This document shows, in pieces, positions 28,589-41,145 of a stretch of 64,000 bases of DNA. How positions within the stretch are numbered: the first letter of the stretch is position 1; each line of letters begins with the position of its first letter. Both the position numbers and the translations under genes were made by a program. The DNA is from Superficieibacter sp. HKU1 (GTDB lineage: Bacteria > Pseudomonadota > Gammaproteobacteria > Enterobacterales > Enterobacteriaceae): NCBI RefSeq assembly GCF_029319185.1, contig NZ_CP119754.1:496001-560000 (forward strand), read 5' to 3'. The notes beneath the pieces were generated by a model. The model did no database searches. It worked only from the letters and a program-made list of their open reading frames with translations, and was not told the DNA's origin.

Positions 28589-29536
28589 TCAGGACAGCGT
28601 ATTGCCCGGGGTGAACCATTCCCGACGTGAATTCAGGAGATCCTGAGCGCTCATCGCTTTTTTTCCGGCAGGCTGTAATGACTCCAGATTCAGTACCCCT
28701 TCACCTGTGGCAACCTGAATACCCTGCTTTGTCGCGTCAATAATTGTGCCTGGTGCAGCGTTGCTTTGCCTATCCAGCACTGAGGCTTTCCAGACTTTCA
28801 CTGGCTGCTCATCAATTATCAGATAACTCATCGGCCATGGATTAAACGCCCTGATGCAGCGTTCAAGTTCGCAGGCGGATAACGACCAGTCAATGCGCGA
28901 TTCTTCTTTAGTGAGTTTTTCCGCATAGGTCGCCAGTACTTCATCCTGAACCTGCGGTTGCGCGCGACCTTCCGCTAATTGTCGTAGGGTCTCGATCAGG
29001 CCCTGCGGCCCAAGCTGAGCTAATTTGTCGTACAGCGTGGCGCTGGTATCTTCGGCTGTAATGGGGCAGGAGAGCTTATACAGCATGTCCCCGGTATCCA
29101 GACCCACATCCATCTGCATAATAGTTACGCCGGTTTCGCTATCGCCAGCCCACAGCGAACGCTGAATGGGAGCGGCACCGCGCCAGCGCGGCAGCAGCGA
29201 GCCATGAACGTTAATGCAACCCAGGCGCGGCATCTCAAGTACGGCTTTTGGCAGGATTAATCCGTAAGCGACAACAACCATGATGTCGGCATTCAGGTCA
29301 GCAACAAGCTGCTGGTTATCCTGTGGACGTAGCGAAGCGGGCTGGAATACCGGCAGACCTTTCTTTTCAGCCAGAACTTTTACCGGGCTGGGCATCAGTT
29401 TTTTGCCACGGCCTGCCGGACGATCCGGTTGGGTGAATACGCCAACAATCTGATGTTCAGATGACAACAGCGCGTCAAGATGACGCGCTGCAAAGTCGGG
29501 GGTACCCGCGAAAATAATGCGAAGTTTTTCTGACAC
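28589..29536 (-). CDS. fmt: Methionyl-tRNA formyltransferase
   Basis: Formylates initiator Met-tRNA using 10-formyl-THF. It is 315 aa. The catalytic segment (INVHGSLLPRWRGAAPIQ, with Asn and His) and the Asp in MQMDVGLDTGDM are present; a C-terminal OB-like tRNA-binding domain follows (about 210-315). It is paired with def, 14 bases upstream, as in most bacteria. Confidence 0.97.
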   Translation of the reverse strand: MSEKLRIIFAGTPDFAARHLDALLSSEHQIVGVFTQPDRPAGRGKKLMPSPVKVLAEKKGLPVFQPASLRPQDNQQLVADLNADIMVVVAYGLILPKAVLEMPRLGCINVHGSLLPRWRGAAPIQRSLWAGDSETGVTIMQMDVGLDTGDMLYKLSCPITAEDTSATLYDKLAQLGPQGLIETLRQLAEGRAQPQVQDEVLATYAEKLTKEESRIDWSLSACELERCIRAFNPWPMSYLIIDEQPVKVWKASVLDRQSNAAPGTIIDATKQGIQVATGEGVLNLESLQPAGKKAMSAQDLLNSRREWFTPGNTLS

Positions 29537-29550
29537 GATATTCCTTGTCC

Positions 29551-30060
29551 TTACGCTCGCGCGTTCATCCGATCCAGTTTTTCCACTTTTTGCCGGATAC
29601 GCTGCTGTTTTAATGGCGACAAATAATCAATAAAAAGTTTGCCAACCAGATGGTCCATTTCATGCTGAATACAGATTGCCAGCAGGCCATCCGCTTCTAA
29701 CTCGAAAGGTTTGCCATCGCGGTCGAGCGCGCGGATTTTAACGGTCTCGGCACGAGGAACCAGCGCCCGCTGTTCCGGGATCGACAGACAGCCTTCTTCA
29801 ATGCCCGTTTCGCCATTTTTTTCCAGCAGTTCTGGATTGATCAGCACCAGGCGCTCATCGCGATTCTCGGAAACATCAATCACGATAATACGTTGATGGA
29901 TATCGACCTGAGTCGCGGCCAGACCAATGCCTTCTTCGGCGTACATCGTTTCGAACATATCATCAACGATACGCTGAATTTCTGCATTCACTTCTTTTAC
30001 CGGTGCAGCGACTTTGCGAAGGCGCTCGTCCGGAATATGTAACACGTGCAAAACTGCCAT
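29551..30060 (-). CDS. def: Peptide deformylase
   Basis: A metalloenzyme that removes the formyl group from nascent proteins. It is 169 aa. All three family motifs are present: GIGLAATQ, EEGCLSIP (metal Cys) and HEMDHL (two metal His and catalytic Glu). It is first in the leftward operon and divergent from dprA. Confidence 0.98.
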   Translation of the reverse strand: MAVLHVLHIPDERLRKVAAPVKEVNAEIQRIVDDMFETMYAEEGIGLAATQVDIHQRIIVIDVSENRDERLVLINPELLEKNGETGIEEGCLSIPEQRALVPRAETVKIRALDRDGKPFELEADGLLAICIQHEMDHLVGKLFIDYLSPLKQQRIRQKVEKLDRMNARA

Positions 30061-30189
30061 AAATTTCCAGAGTTGAGTTCAGGAGTAGAAAAGATTATTA
30101 CCTCTATTCTAGACAAATCTCCCCTTGATTGACAGCATCAGTGACCAATCGCAAAGATTGCCGGAAGTGCTTGTGGCAAGGGGAAATGG

Positions 30190-31314
30190 ATGACGCCCAC
30201 CGAAATTTGGCTACGCCTGTTAAATATTCGCCAGCTTTATGGCGACCGAATGGTTCGTCTGGCGCAGAACCTGATGAAACAATCGCATGTTGAGAGAGAC
30301 AGCCTGCTGGCGGCGGGGTTAACGCTAAAGCAAAGCGCTACCTTTATGGCGCTAACGCCTGTGGATCTCGACCGTAGCCTGAGCTGGCTCGATCATCCTG
30401 ATCATCACCTGATAAGTGCGGATGACTCCCGTTATCCACCGCAATTACGTGCAATTACTGACTACCCTGGTGCGCTCTTTATACATGGCGATCCGGCGTG
30501 CCTTGCTTCTCCACAACTGGCAGTGGTTGGGAGTCGTAATCATTCATGGTACGGGCAGCATTGGGGGCAAAGCTTCAGTAAAGCGCTTGTCTCCAGCGGA
30601 CTGATTATTACCAGCGGACTTGCCAGAGGCATCGACGGTATCGCACATACTGCGGCGCTTAGCGCAAGCGGGAAAAGTATCGCGGTTCTCGGGAATGGGT
30701 TATTCACGGTTCATCCGCGTAGCCACGCTTCACTGGCGGCGGCCATCGTTCAATCTGGCGGGGCGGTCATCTCCGAGTTTCCGCTTTCCGCGCCACCCCG
30801 ACCGGAGAATTTTCCTCAGCGTAACCGTATTATTAGTGGGTTAAGCCTCGGCGTGCTGGTGGTGGAGGCCGCTATTCGCAGCGGTTCGCTGGTGACAGCG
30901 CGTTGCGCTCTGGAGCAGGGGCGGGATGTATTCGCCCTGCCGGGGCCGTTAGGTAATCCTGGCAGCGAAGGTCCCCACTGGTTAATTAAGCAGGGAGCCA
31001 TTCCTGTGACTGCGCTTGAGGATATCCTTGAAAACGTGCAATTTCCGTTTCAATCATTGCCAGATAAGGCAGAAATTACAATTTATTCACCAGAACACGA
31101 AGCCGTGGCATTGCCATTTCCTGAGCTCCTGGCTAACGTAGGAGATGAGGTAACACCTGTTGACGTCGTCGCTGAACGTGCCGGCCAACCTGTGCCAGTG
31201 ACAGTGGCTCAGCTACTTGAACTGGAGTTAGCAGGGTGGATCGCAGCTGTACCCGGCGGCTATGTCCGATTAAGGAGGGCAAGCCATGTTCGACGTACTA
31301 ATGTATTTGTTTGA
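30190..31314 (+). CDS. dprA: DprA/Smf family DNA-processing protein
   Basis: In naturally competent bacteria DprA loads RecA on incoming single-stranded DNA; its role in enterobacteria is unclear. It is 374 aa. The Rossmann-like domain (about 100-300) shows VVGSRNHSWYG, ITSGLARGIDGIAH and the RNRIISGLS motif. A small winged-helix C-terminal domain (about 310-374) follows. The last 29 bases overlap smg. Confidence 0.94.
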   Translation: MTPTEIWLRLLNIRQLYGDRMVRLAQNLMKQSHVERDSLLAAGLTLKQSATFMALTPVDLDRSLSWLDHPDHHLISADDSRYPPQLRAITDYPGALFIHGDPACLASPQLAVVGSRNHSWYGQHWGQSFSKALVSSGLIITSGLARGIDGIAHTAALSASGKSIAVLGNGLFTVHPRSHASLAAAIVQSGGAVISEFPLSAPPRPENFPQRNRIISGLSLGVLVVEAAIRSGSLVTARCALEQGRDVFALPGPLGNPGSEGPHWLIKQGAIPVTALEDILENVQFPFQSLPDKAEITIYSPEHEAVALPFPELLANVGDEVTPVDVVAERAGQPVPVTVAQLLELELAGWIAAVPGGYVRLRRASHVRRTNVFV

Positions 31315-31759
31315 GACTTACATCCATAACGAAGCAGAGATGCGTGTGGACCAGGATAAACTGACGCGGGATCTTACCGACGCCGGTTTTGACCGAGAAG
31401 ATATCTACAGCGCGCTGGTGTGGCTTGAAAAGCTGGCAGATTATCAGGAAGGCCTTGTCGAACCGATGCAGCTTGCTTCCGATCCGCTTTCTGTACGCAT
31501 TTATACTGCAGAAGAATGTGAGAGACTGGATGCCAGTTGCCGGGGGTTCCTGTTATTCCTGGAGCAGATTCAGGTGCTCAACCTCGATACGCGTGAAATG
31601 GTCATTGAGCGTGCGTTGGCGCTGGATACCGGCGAATTTGAACTCGACGATCTTAAATGGGTGATCCTGATGGTTTTGTTCAATATTCCTGGCTGCGAAA
31701 ACGCGTATCAGCAGATGGAAGAATTACTCTTTGAAGTGAATGAAGGTATGCTGCACTAA
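31286..31759 (+). CDS. smg: Smg, DUF494 family protein
   Basis: A 157-residue acidic, mostly helical protein of unknown function, conserved behind dprA. It begins MFDVLMYLFETYIHNEAEMR behind AAGGAGGG, and overlaps the dprA 3' end by 29 bases in another frame, which suggests translational coupling. Confidence 0.93.
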   Translation: MFDVLMYLFETYIHNEAEMRVDQDKLTRDLTDAGFDREDIYSALVWLEKLADYQEGLVEPMQLASDPLSVRIYTAEECERLDASCRGFLLFLEQIQVLNLDTREMVIERALALDTGEFELDDLKWVILMVLFNIPGCENAYQQMEELLFEVNEGMLH

Positions 31760-31785
31760 TCTTTTGTGTGGCAACAAGAATCGTT

Positions 31786-32343
31786 ATGACCAAATCAGCA
31801 CTTTTTGCGGTGCGTAAAAACGAGCCCTGCCCGCAGTGCGGGGCTGAACTTGTCATTCGGTCCGGGAAACACGGTCCGTTTCTCGGGTGTTCCCATTATC
31901 CGGAATGCGATTATGTCCGCCCCCTGAAAAGTCAGGCCGACGGACATATCGTTAAAGTCCTGGAGGGGCAGTTGTGCCCTGTCTGTGGCGCAGTGCTTGT
32001 CCTGCGTCAGGGACGCTTTGGTATGTTCATCGGCTGCAGCCGCTACCCGGAATGTGAACATACAGAACATATCGATAAACCTGACGATACCGCTATTACC
32101 TGTCCGCAGTGTCAGGCTGGACACCTTGTCCAGCGGCGCTCTCGTTTCGGCAAAACCTTTCACTCCTGCGATCGCTATCCGGAGTGTCAGTTTGTTATTA
32201 ATTTCAAACCCGTAGCGGGTGAATGCCCTGAATGTCATTATCCGCTGTTAATAGAAAAGAAAACCGCACAGGGCGTAAAACTTTTTTGTGCGAGTAAACA
32301 ATGTGGAAAGCCGGTTACGGCGAAACAAACCAGTGAAGAATAA
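31786..32343 (+). CDS. yrdD: YrdD, topoisomerase I-type zinc-ribbon protein
   Basis: A 185-residue protein made of topoisomerase I C-terminal-type zinc ribbons: at least three units with CPQCG/CPVCG at the start and YPEC or YPECE at the end, plus a last CPECHYPLL...CASKQCGK unit. It lacks the catalytic topoisomerase domains. A DNA- or RNA-binding role is inferred. I start at ATG 31786 (MTKSALF), in line with homologues; GTG 31768 is the alternative. Its end overlaps tsaC by 11 bases. Confidence 0.9.
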   Translation: MTKSALFAVRKNEPCPQCGAELVIRSGKHGPFLGCSHYPECDYVRPLKSQADGHIVKVLEGQLCPVCGAVLVLRQGRFGMFIGCSRYPECEHTEHIDKPDDTAITCPQCQAGHLVQRRSRFGKTFHSCDRYPECQFVINFKPVAGECPECHYPLLIEKKTAQGVKLFCASKQCGKPVTAKQTSEE

Positions 32344-32905
32344 CCTGCACCCAAAGGCCATTGCTGAGGCAGTGGCTATACTCAAAAATCAACTCGTGCT
32401 TGCCTACCCGACTGAAGCGGTGTTTGGTGTCGGTTGCGATCCAGATAGTGAAACTGCCGTTAATCGCCTGCTGGAATTAAAACAGCGTCCCGTCGAAAAG
32501 GGATTGATCCTTATCGCAGCTAATTTTGAACAGCTTACGCCTTATATTAATGATGGAGTGCTGACGCCGGCACAGCGTGAAGCGATTTTTGCCCGTTGGC
32601 CTGGGCCAGTGACCTTTGTTTTTCCGGCAAAGGCGACCACTCCCCGCTGGTTAACGGGACGTTTTGATTCTCTGGCGGTACGTGTTACCGATCATCCTCT
32701 GGTGGTTGAACTGTGCCAGGCCTATGGAAAACCACTGGTATCAACCAGTGCAAACCTCACGACCCTTCCGCCATGTCGCACCGCAGATGAAGTTCGTGCA
32801 CAGTTTGGCGACGATTTTCCGATCCTCGAGGGGGCAACCGGTGGTCGTCAGAATCCATCTGAGATCCGCGATGCCCTGACGGGCGAGCAGTTTCGACAGG
32901 GGTAA
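32333..32905 (+). CDS. tsaC: TsaC, threonylcarbamoyl-AMP synthase
   Basis: Makes threonylcarbamoyl-AMP from Thr, bicarbonate and ATP for the t6A37 modification of ANN-reading tRNAs. It is 190 aa in the YrdC/Sua5 fold, with AYPTEAVFGVGCDPDSE, KGLILIAA and PLVSTSANL motifs. I choose the GTG at 32333 (VKNNLHPKAIAEA), because this length matches the family; the longer frame from 32288 runs through yrdD in another frame. Overlap with yrdD is 11 bases and aroE follows after 4. Confidence 0.93.
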   Translation: MKNNLHPKAIAEAVAILKNQLVLAYPTEAVFGVGCDPDSETAVNRLLELKQRPVEKGLILIAANFEQLTPYINDGVLTPAQREAIFARWPGPVTFVFPAKATTPRWLTGRFDSLAVRVTDHPLVVELCQAYGKPLVSTSANLTTLPPCRTADEVRAQFGDDFPILEGATGGRQNPSEIRDALTGEQFRQG

Positions 32906-32909
32906 TCAT

Positions 32910-33728
32910 ATGGAAACCTATGCCGTTTTTGGTCATCCAGTCGCGCACAGCAAATCGCCTTTTATTCATCAGCAATTCGCTGCGCAGTTACAGATTGAAC
33001 ATCCTTACGGGCGCGTGCTGGCTCCACTGAATAACTTCATTGCGACGCTGGACGATTTTTTTGCCGCCGGGGGAAAGGGGGCGAACGTAACCGTACCCTT
33101 CAAAGAACAAGCTTTTGCTCATGCCGATGAGCTTACCGAAAGGGCGGCGCTGGCTGGCGCGGTGAATACGCTTAAGCGTCTTGAGGATGGCCGATTGCTA
33201 GGTGATAACACCGACGGCATCGGCTTGCTAAGCGATCTGCAACGTCTGGCATTTATCAGAACAGGTGCGCGCGTATTGCTGGTAGGGGCAGGAGGCGCGT
33301 CACGCGGAGTATTATTGCCTTTGCTTTCTCTGGACTGTGCCGTAACCATCACCAATCGTACTTTTACACGTGCGCAGGAGCTGGCGCAGCTTTTTGCCCA
33401 TACCGGCAGCGTAAAAGCTGTCGCGATGAGTGATTTGGGCGAACATGAATTTGATCTCATCATTAATGCAACATCAAGCGGCATTGCCGGTGACGTGCCG
33501 GATATTCCTGCCTCGCTAATTCATCCTGACCTTTATTGCTATGACATGTTTTATCAGAAGGGAAGTACGCCTTTCCTTAACTGGTGTGAACAACAGGGTG
33601 CTCATCAATGTGCGGATGGTTTAGGAATGCTGGTGGGTCAGGCGGCACATGCAGTGCTCCTGTGGCACGGCATTTTGCCTGATACGCTGCCCGTTATTGA
33701 AAAACTAAAGCTGGAACTGGCGAAATGA
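32910..33728 (+). CDS. aroE: Shikimate dehydrogenase
   Basis: Reduces 3-dehydroshikimate to shikimate with NADPH in aromatic amino acid synthesis. It is 272 aa. The substrate-binding N-terminal part has the catalytic Lys and Asp (NVTVPFKEQAF, GDNTDGIGLL). The NADP Rossmann motif GAGGASRGVLLPLL is at about 126-139. Its stop overlaps the yrdB start by 4 bases. Confidence 0.97.
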   Translation: METYAVFGHPVAHSKSPFIHQQFAAQLQIEHPYGRVLAPLNNFIATLDDFFAAGGKGANVTVPFKEQAFAHADELTERAALAGAVNTLKRLEDGRLLGDNTDGIGLLSDLQRLAFIRTGARVLLVGAGGASRGVLLPLLSLDCAVTITNRTFTRAQELAQLFAHTGSVKAVAMSDLGEHEFDLIINATSSGIAGDVPDIPASLIHPDLYCYDMFYQKGSTPFLNWCEQQGAHQCADGLGMLVGQAAHAVLLWHGILPDTLPVIEKLKLELAK

Positions 33729-33982
33729 ATCAGGCGATTCAGTTTCCCGATCGCGAGGAGTGGCGGGATAGCGTGCGGGCGCTGTGTTTTCCGGCACTGG
33801 TCAATGGCATGCAGTTAACGTGTGTAATAAAAGACACAACGCTGGCGCACCGTTTTGGCGGCGATACGCCAGCGAGCTGGATTGCGGCCTTCCGGGAACA
33901 GCGCTGGGATCTTGAAGAGGAAGCCGAAGCGCTTATTCGGGATCAGCAGGAAGACGATCAGGGCTGGATCTGGTTATCCTGA
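33725..33982 (+). CDS. yrdB: YrdB, DUF1488 family protein
   Basis: A small protein of 85 aa, unknown function, MNQAIQFPDREEWRDSVRAL, with an acidic C-terminal half (DLEEEAEALIRDQQEDDQ). It is translationally coupled to aroE (ATGA overlap) and overlaps the convergent yrdA by 25 bases. Confidence 0.93.
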   Translation: MNQAIQFPDREEWRDSVRALCFPALVNGMQLTCVIKDTTLAHRFGGDTPASWIAAFREQRWDLEEEAEALIRDQQEDDQGWIWLS

Positions 33983-34512
33983 TCCAGGTACTCATCTTTC
34001 CATTTGACGTAGTTGTTTGCAGAATACTTCAGTCCTTCAATCTCCGCCTCGGTCAGGGGGCGGATCTGTTTTACCGGACTGCCAAGATAAAGATAACCGC
34101 TTGCCAGACGCTTATTCTGTGGGACAAGGCTACCGGCTCCAATCATCACGTCATCTTCTATTACTGAACCATCAAGTAAAATCGATCCCATTCCTACCAA
34201 CACCCGATTACCAATAGTGCATCCGTGCAGCATGACCTTATGTCCAACTGTCACATCCTCACCAATCAGAAGCGGGTTGCCTTCCGGGTTAAAAGAAGAT
34301 TTATGGGTAACGTGCAGCACGCTGCCATCCTGAATATTGCTACGGGCTCCAATCTCAACGTAATTAACATCTCCACGTATAACGACCAGCGGCCAGATGC
34401 CGACATCTTCGGCAAGGCGGACGTCACCAATGACAACGCTGGTGGTGTCGATCATTACGCGTTGACCAACTTTTGGGAAAAGATCTCTGTAGGGACGTAA
34501 TACTGCGGGCAT
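33958..34512 (-). CDS. yrdA: YrdA, gamma-carbonic anhydrase-like hexapeptide protein
   Basis: A 184-residue left-handed beta-helix protein with repeated hexapeptide units. The three metal His of the gamma-CA family are visible (LHVTHKS, VGHKVMLHGC). E. coli homologues are trimeric zinc proteins whose carbonic anhydrase activity has not been shown convincingly. It runs convergent to aroE-yrdB, and its promoter side faces the rrn operon. Confidence 0.94.
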   Translation of the reverse strand: MPAVLRPYRDLFPKVGQRVMIDTTSVVIGDVRLAEDVGIWPLVVIRGDVNYVEIGARSNIQDGSVLHVTHKSSFNPEGNPLLIGEDVTVGHKVMLHGCTIGNRVLVGMGSILLDGSVIEDDVMIGAGSLVPQNKRLASGYLYLGSPVKQIRPLTEAEIEGLKYSANNYVKWKDEYLDQDNQIQP

Positions 34513-34665
34513 GATTACCTCTGCTGCTGCTGACTGTAATAATAACTTTGCGGGCTTTGTCTGGCGGGAGCAAGCCTTACATGCACCAAAATTTAAGCAG
34601 ATCGAGCAGGATCACAGCAAAAAGAATGATAAAACACCAGTTAGAAAAAAAGATCGAAAAAAGGC

Positions 34666-34693
34666 TTGTGCTAAAAGCTGGGATCCCTATAAT
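34666..34693 (+). promoter_or_regulatory. rrn P1 promoter
   Basis: TTGTGC (34666-34671), a 16-base spacer and TATAAT (34688-34693), then the GC-rich discriminator GCGCCTCCA; the expected start is A34702. The suboptimal 16-base spacing and GC discriminator are the known features behind ppGpp/DksA and initiating-NTP control. Confidence 0.93.
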
Positions 34694-34775
34694 GCGCCTC
34701 CATCGACACGGCGGATGTGAATCACTTCACACAAACAGCCGGGCCGGTTGAAGAGAAAAATCCTGAAATTCAGGG

Positions 34776-34803
34776 TTGACTCTGAAAGAGGAAAGCGTAA
34801 TAT
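34776..34803 (+). promoter_or_regulatory. rrn P2 promoter
   Basis: TTGACT (34776-34781), a 16-base spacer and TAATAT (34798-34803), about 110 bases after P1, as in E. coli rrn operons. Confidence 0.88.
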
Positions 34804-34843
34804 ACGCCACCTCGCGACGGTGAGCTGTAAGCCGCGTCGCAAC

Positions 34844-34856
34844 TGCTCTTTAACAA
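34844..34856 (+). promoter_or_regulatory. rrn leader boxA antitermination site
   Basis: TGCTCTTTAACAA is an exact boxA match, the NusB/S10 binding site for rRNA antitermination. A GCGACG...CGTCGC hairpin just before it (34814-34840) is the boxB-like element. Confidence 0.92.
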
Positions 34857-34985
34857 TTTATCAGACAATCTGTGTGGGCACTCGAAGATACGGATTCTTA
34901 AACGTCCTCGGACGAAAAAGAAATACCAAGTCTCAGAGTGAACACGTAATTCATTACGAAGTTTAATTCTTTGAGCATCAAACTT

Positions 34986-36527
<1,542 letters not shown>

Positions 36528-36614
36528 CCTTAAAGAAACGTTCTTTGAAGTGCTCACACAGATTGTCTGATGAAAAGTAACGAGCAAGACGGCTGCGAAG
36601 TCGCGACACTCCGT

Positions 36615-36689
36615 GTCCCCTTCGTCTAGCGGTTAGGACTCCGCCCTTTCACGGCGGCAACAGGGGTTCGAATCCCCTAGGGGACGCCA
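36615..36689 (+). tRNA. gltT: tRNA-Glu (TTC anticodon)
   Basis: 75 bases starting GTCCCCTTCGTCTAGCGG, with anticodon TTC in CCCTTTCACGG, T loop GGTTCGAATCC and encoded CCA end. It is the only tRNA in the 16S-23S spacer. The symbol is a guess by analogy with other rrn spacer Glu genes; the anticodon call is firm. Confidence 0.93.
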
Positions 36690-36723
36690 CTTGCTGGCTG
36701 TGGGTGAAAGGCACAACCAAACG

Positions 36724-36773
36724 TATCTCAAAACTGACTCACGAGTCACGTTTGAGATATTTGCTCTTTAAAA
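36724..36773 (+). promoter_or_regulatory. Spacer boxB-like hairpin and boxA
   Basis: TATCTCAAA...GACTC pairs with GAGTC...TTTGAGATA (36724-36760). TTGCTCTTTAAAAA follows at 36761-36774, the second boxA, which maintains antitermination into 23S. The downstream CTCTCAAAT...CAGCTTCGG pairs with sequence after 23S to form the RNase III stalk. Confidence 0.8.
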
Positions 36774-36873
36774 ATCTGGATCAAGCTGAAAATTGAAAAA
36801 CACTGAACAACGCGAGTTGTTCGTGGGTCTCTCAAATTTTCGCAACACGAAGTGAAACAGCTTCGGGTTGTGA

Positions 36874-39779
<2,906 letters not shown>

Positions 39780-39872
39780 ACAACGCCGAAGCTGTTTTGG
39801 CGGATTTGAGAGAGATTTTCAGCCTGATTACAGATTAATCAGTGTGCGGAATGCACCCTGATAAACAGAATT

Positions 39873-39992
39873 TGCCTGGCGGCAACAGCGCGGTGGTCCC
39901 ACCTGACCCCATGCCGAACTCAGAAGTGAAACGCCGTAGCGCCGATGGTAGTGTGGGGTCTCCCCATGCGAGAGTAGGGAACTGCCAGGCAT
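39873..39992 (+). rRNA. rrfD: 5S ribosomal RNA, first copy
   Basis: 120 bases beginning TGCCTGGCGGCAACAGCGCG and ending GCCAGGCAT, 93 bases after 23S. Confidence 0.97.
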
Positions 39993-40004
39993 CAAATTAA
40001 GTGT

Positions 40005-40080
40005 GCTGATATGGCTCAGTTGGTAGAGCGCACCCTTGGTAAGGGTGAGGTCCCCAGTTCGACTCTGGGTATCAGCACCA
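40005..40080 (+). tRNA. thrV: tRNA-Thr (GGT anticodon)
   Basis: 76 bases, GCTGATATGGCTCAGTTGGT to encoded CCA, with anticodon GGT in CCCTTGGTAAGGG. It sits between the two 5S genes, the arrangement typical of rrnD in E. coli. Confidence 0.95.
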
Positions 40081-40116
40081 GTTTTAAGGTTAAAGTTCGG
40101 CGCTAAGAAAAGAATT

Positions 40117-40236
40117 TGTCTGGCGGCAGTAGCGCGGTGGTCCCACCTGACCCCATGCCGAACTCAGAAGTGAAACGCCGTAGCGCCGATGGTAGTGTGG
40201 GGTCTCCCCATGCGAGAGTAGGGAACTGCCAGACAT
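40117..40236 (+). rRNA. rrfF: 5S ribosomal RNA, second copy
   Basis: 120 bases, nearly identical to the first copy. It begins TGTCTGGCGGCAGTAGCGCG and ends GCCAGACAT: the C-to-T change in the 5' strand of helix I is matched by G-to-A in the 3' strand, so pairing is kept. Confidence 0.97.
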
Positions 40237-40246
40237 CAATCAAGTG

Positions 40247-40276
40247 AAAAGGCCATCCGAAAGGATGGCCTTTTTG
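40247..40276 (+). terminator. rrn operon terminator
   Basis: AAAAGGCCATCC-GAAA-GGATGGCCTTTTT, a stable stem with a GAAA tetraloop and T tract, 11 bases after the second 5S gene. Confidence 0.95.
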
Positions 40277-40379
40277 CGTTTAGCTTAGTGAAAAAGCGTG
40301 GTGATATAGCCCCTTTTGCCACGCTTCTGACTGATTAAGACAGGCCCGACAGGTAAAGATCTTCCGGGCCAATAAAAAA

Positions 40380-41138
40380 TTAATGGATCACCTGCGACAA
40401 AAAGGCGCGTGTACGCTCCGATTTCGGCCTGGCGAAGAACTCATCCGGGGGTGCCTGTTCCACGATTTCCCCGCGATCCATAAATATCACGCGATCCGCA
40501 ACGGTACGGGCAAAACCCATCTCATGCGTTACGCACAGCATCGTCATACCGGACTGCGCCAGTCCGATCATAGTATCCAGCACTTCTTTCACCATTTCCG
40601 GATCGAGCGCAGACGTTGGCTCATCAAACAGCATAATTTTAGGCTTCATACACAGTGAACGCGCAATGGCGACACGTTGTTGCTGCCCGCCGGAAATCTG
40701 TCCGGGAAATTTATGCGCATGTTCGGCAATTCTTACGCGCTCCAGATAGTGCATTGCCAGCGCTTCCGCTTCTTTTTTCGGCATCTTGCGTACCCAAATC
40801 GGGGCCAGAGTACAGTTCTGCAGTACGGTTAAATGGGGAAATAAATTGAAGTGCTGGAACACCATTCCCACTTCCTGACGCACCTTCTCAATATTACGGA
40901 TATCGTCATTAAGCTCGATACCGTCAACCACAATCCGGCCCTGCTGATGTTCTTCCAGGTGGTTAATACAGCGAATCGTTGTCGATTTGCCTGAACCGGA
41001 GGGACCACAGAGGACAATACGTTCCCCCTGTTTCACCTTCAAATTGATATCTTTTAAAACATGAAACTGACCGTACCACTTATTCACGTTATCCAGCGTA
41101 ATCATCGCGTCGGCAGGTTGCATTGTAATTTGGCTCAT
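40380..41138 (-). CDS. yhdZ: YhdZ, ATP-binding subunit of a polar amino acid ABC importer
   Basis: The cytoplasmic ATPase of an AapJQMP-type amino acid uptake system. It is 252 aa. Walker A GPSGSGKSTT, signature SGGQQQRVAIARSL, Walker B MLFDEPTSALDPE and the switch His in CVTHEMG are intact. It is the last gene of yhdWXYZ, 7 bases after yhdY. Confidence 0.95.
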   Translation of the reverse strand: MSQITMQPADAMITLDNVNKWYGQFHVLKDINLKVKQGERIVLCGPSGSGKSTTIRCINHLEEHQQGRIVVDGIELNDDIRNIEKVRQEVGMVFQHFNLFPHLTVLQNCTLAPIWVRKMPKKEAEALAMHYLERVRIAEHAHKFPGQISGGQQQRVAIARSLCMKPKIMLFDEPTSALDPEMVKEVLDTMIGLAQSGMTMLCVTHEMGFARTVADRVIFMDRGEIVEQAPPDEFFARPKSERTRAFLSQVIH

Positions 41139-41145
41139 AAAATCC

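Larger units (their letters stand above)
34513..34985. other. rrn upstream region and leader
   Basis: 473 bases without a gene. Left part: yrdA promoter side. From about 34560 it is A/T-rich, with A tracts just upstream of P1 (34640-34664) acting as a likely UP element. It also offers room for Fis sites, which I did not resolve. P1, P2 and boxA follow. Confidence 0.75.
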
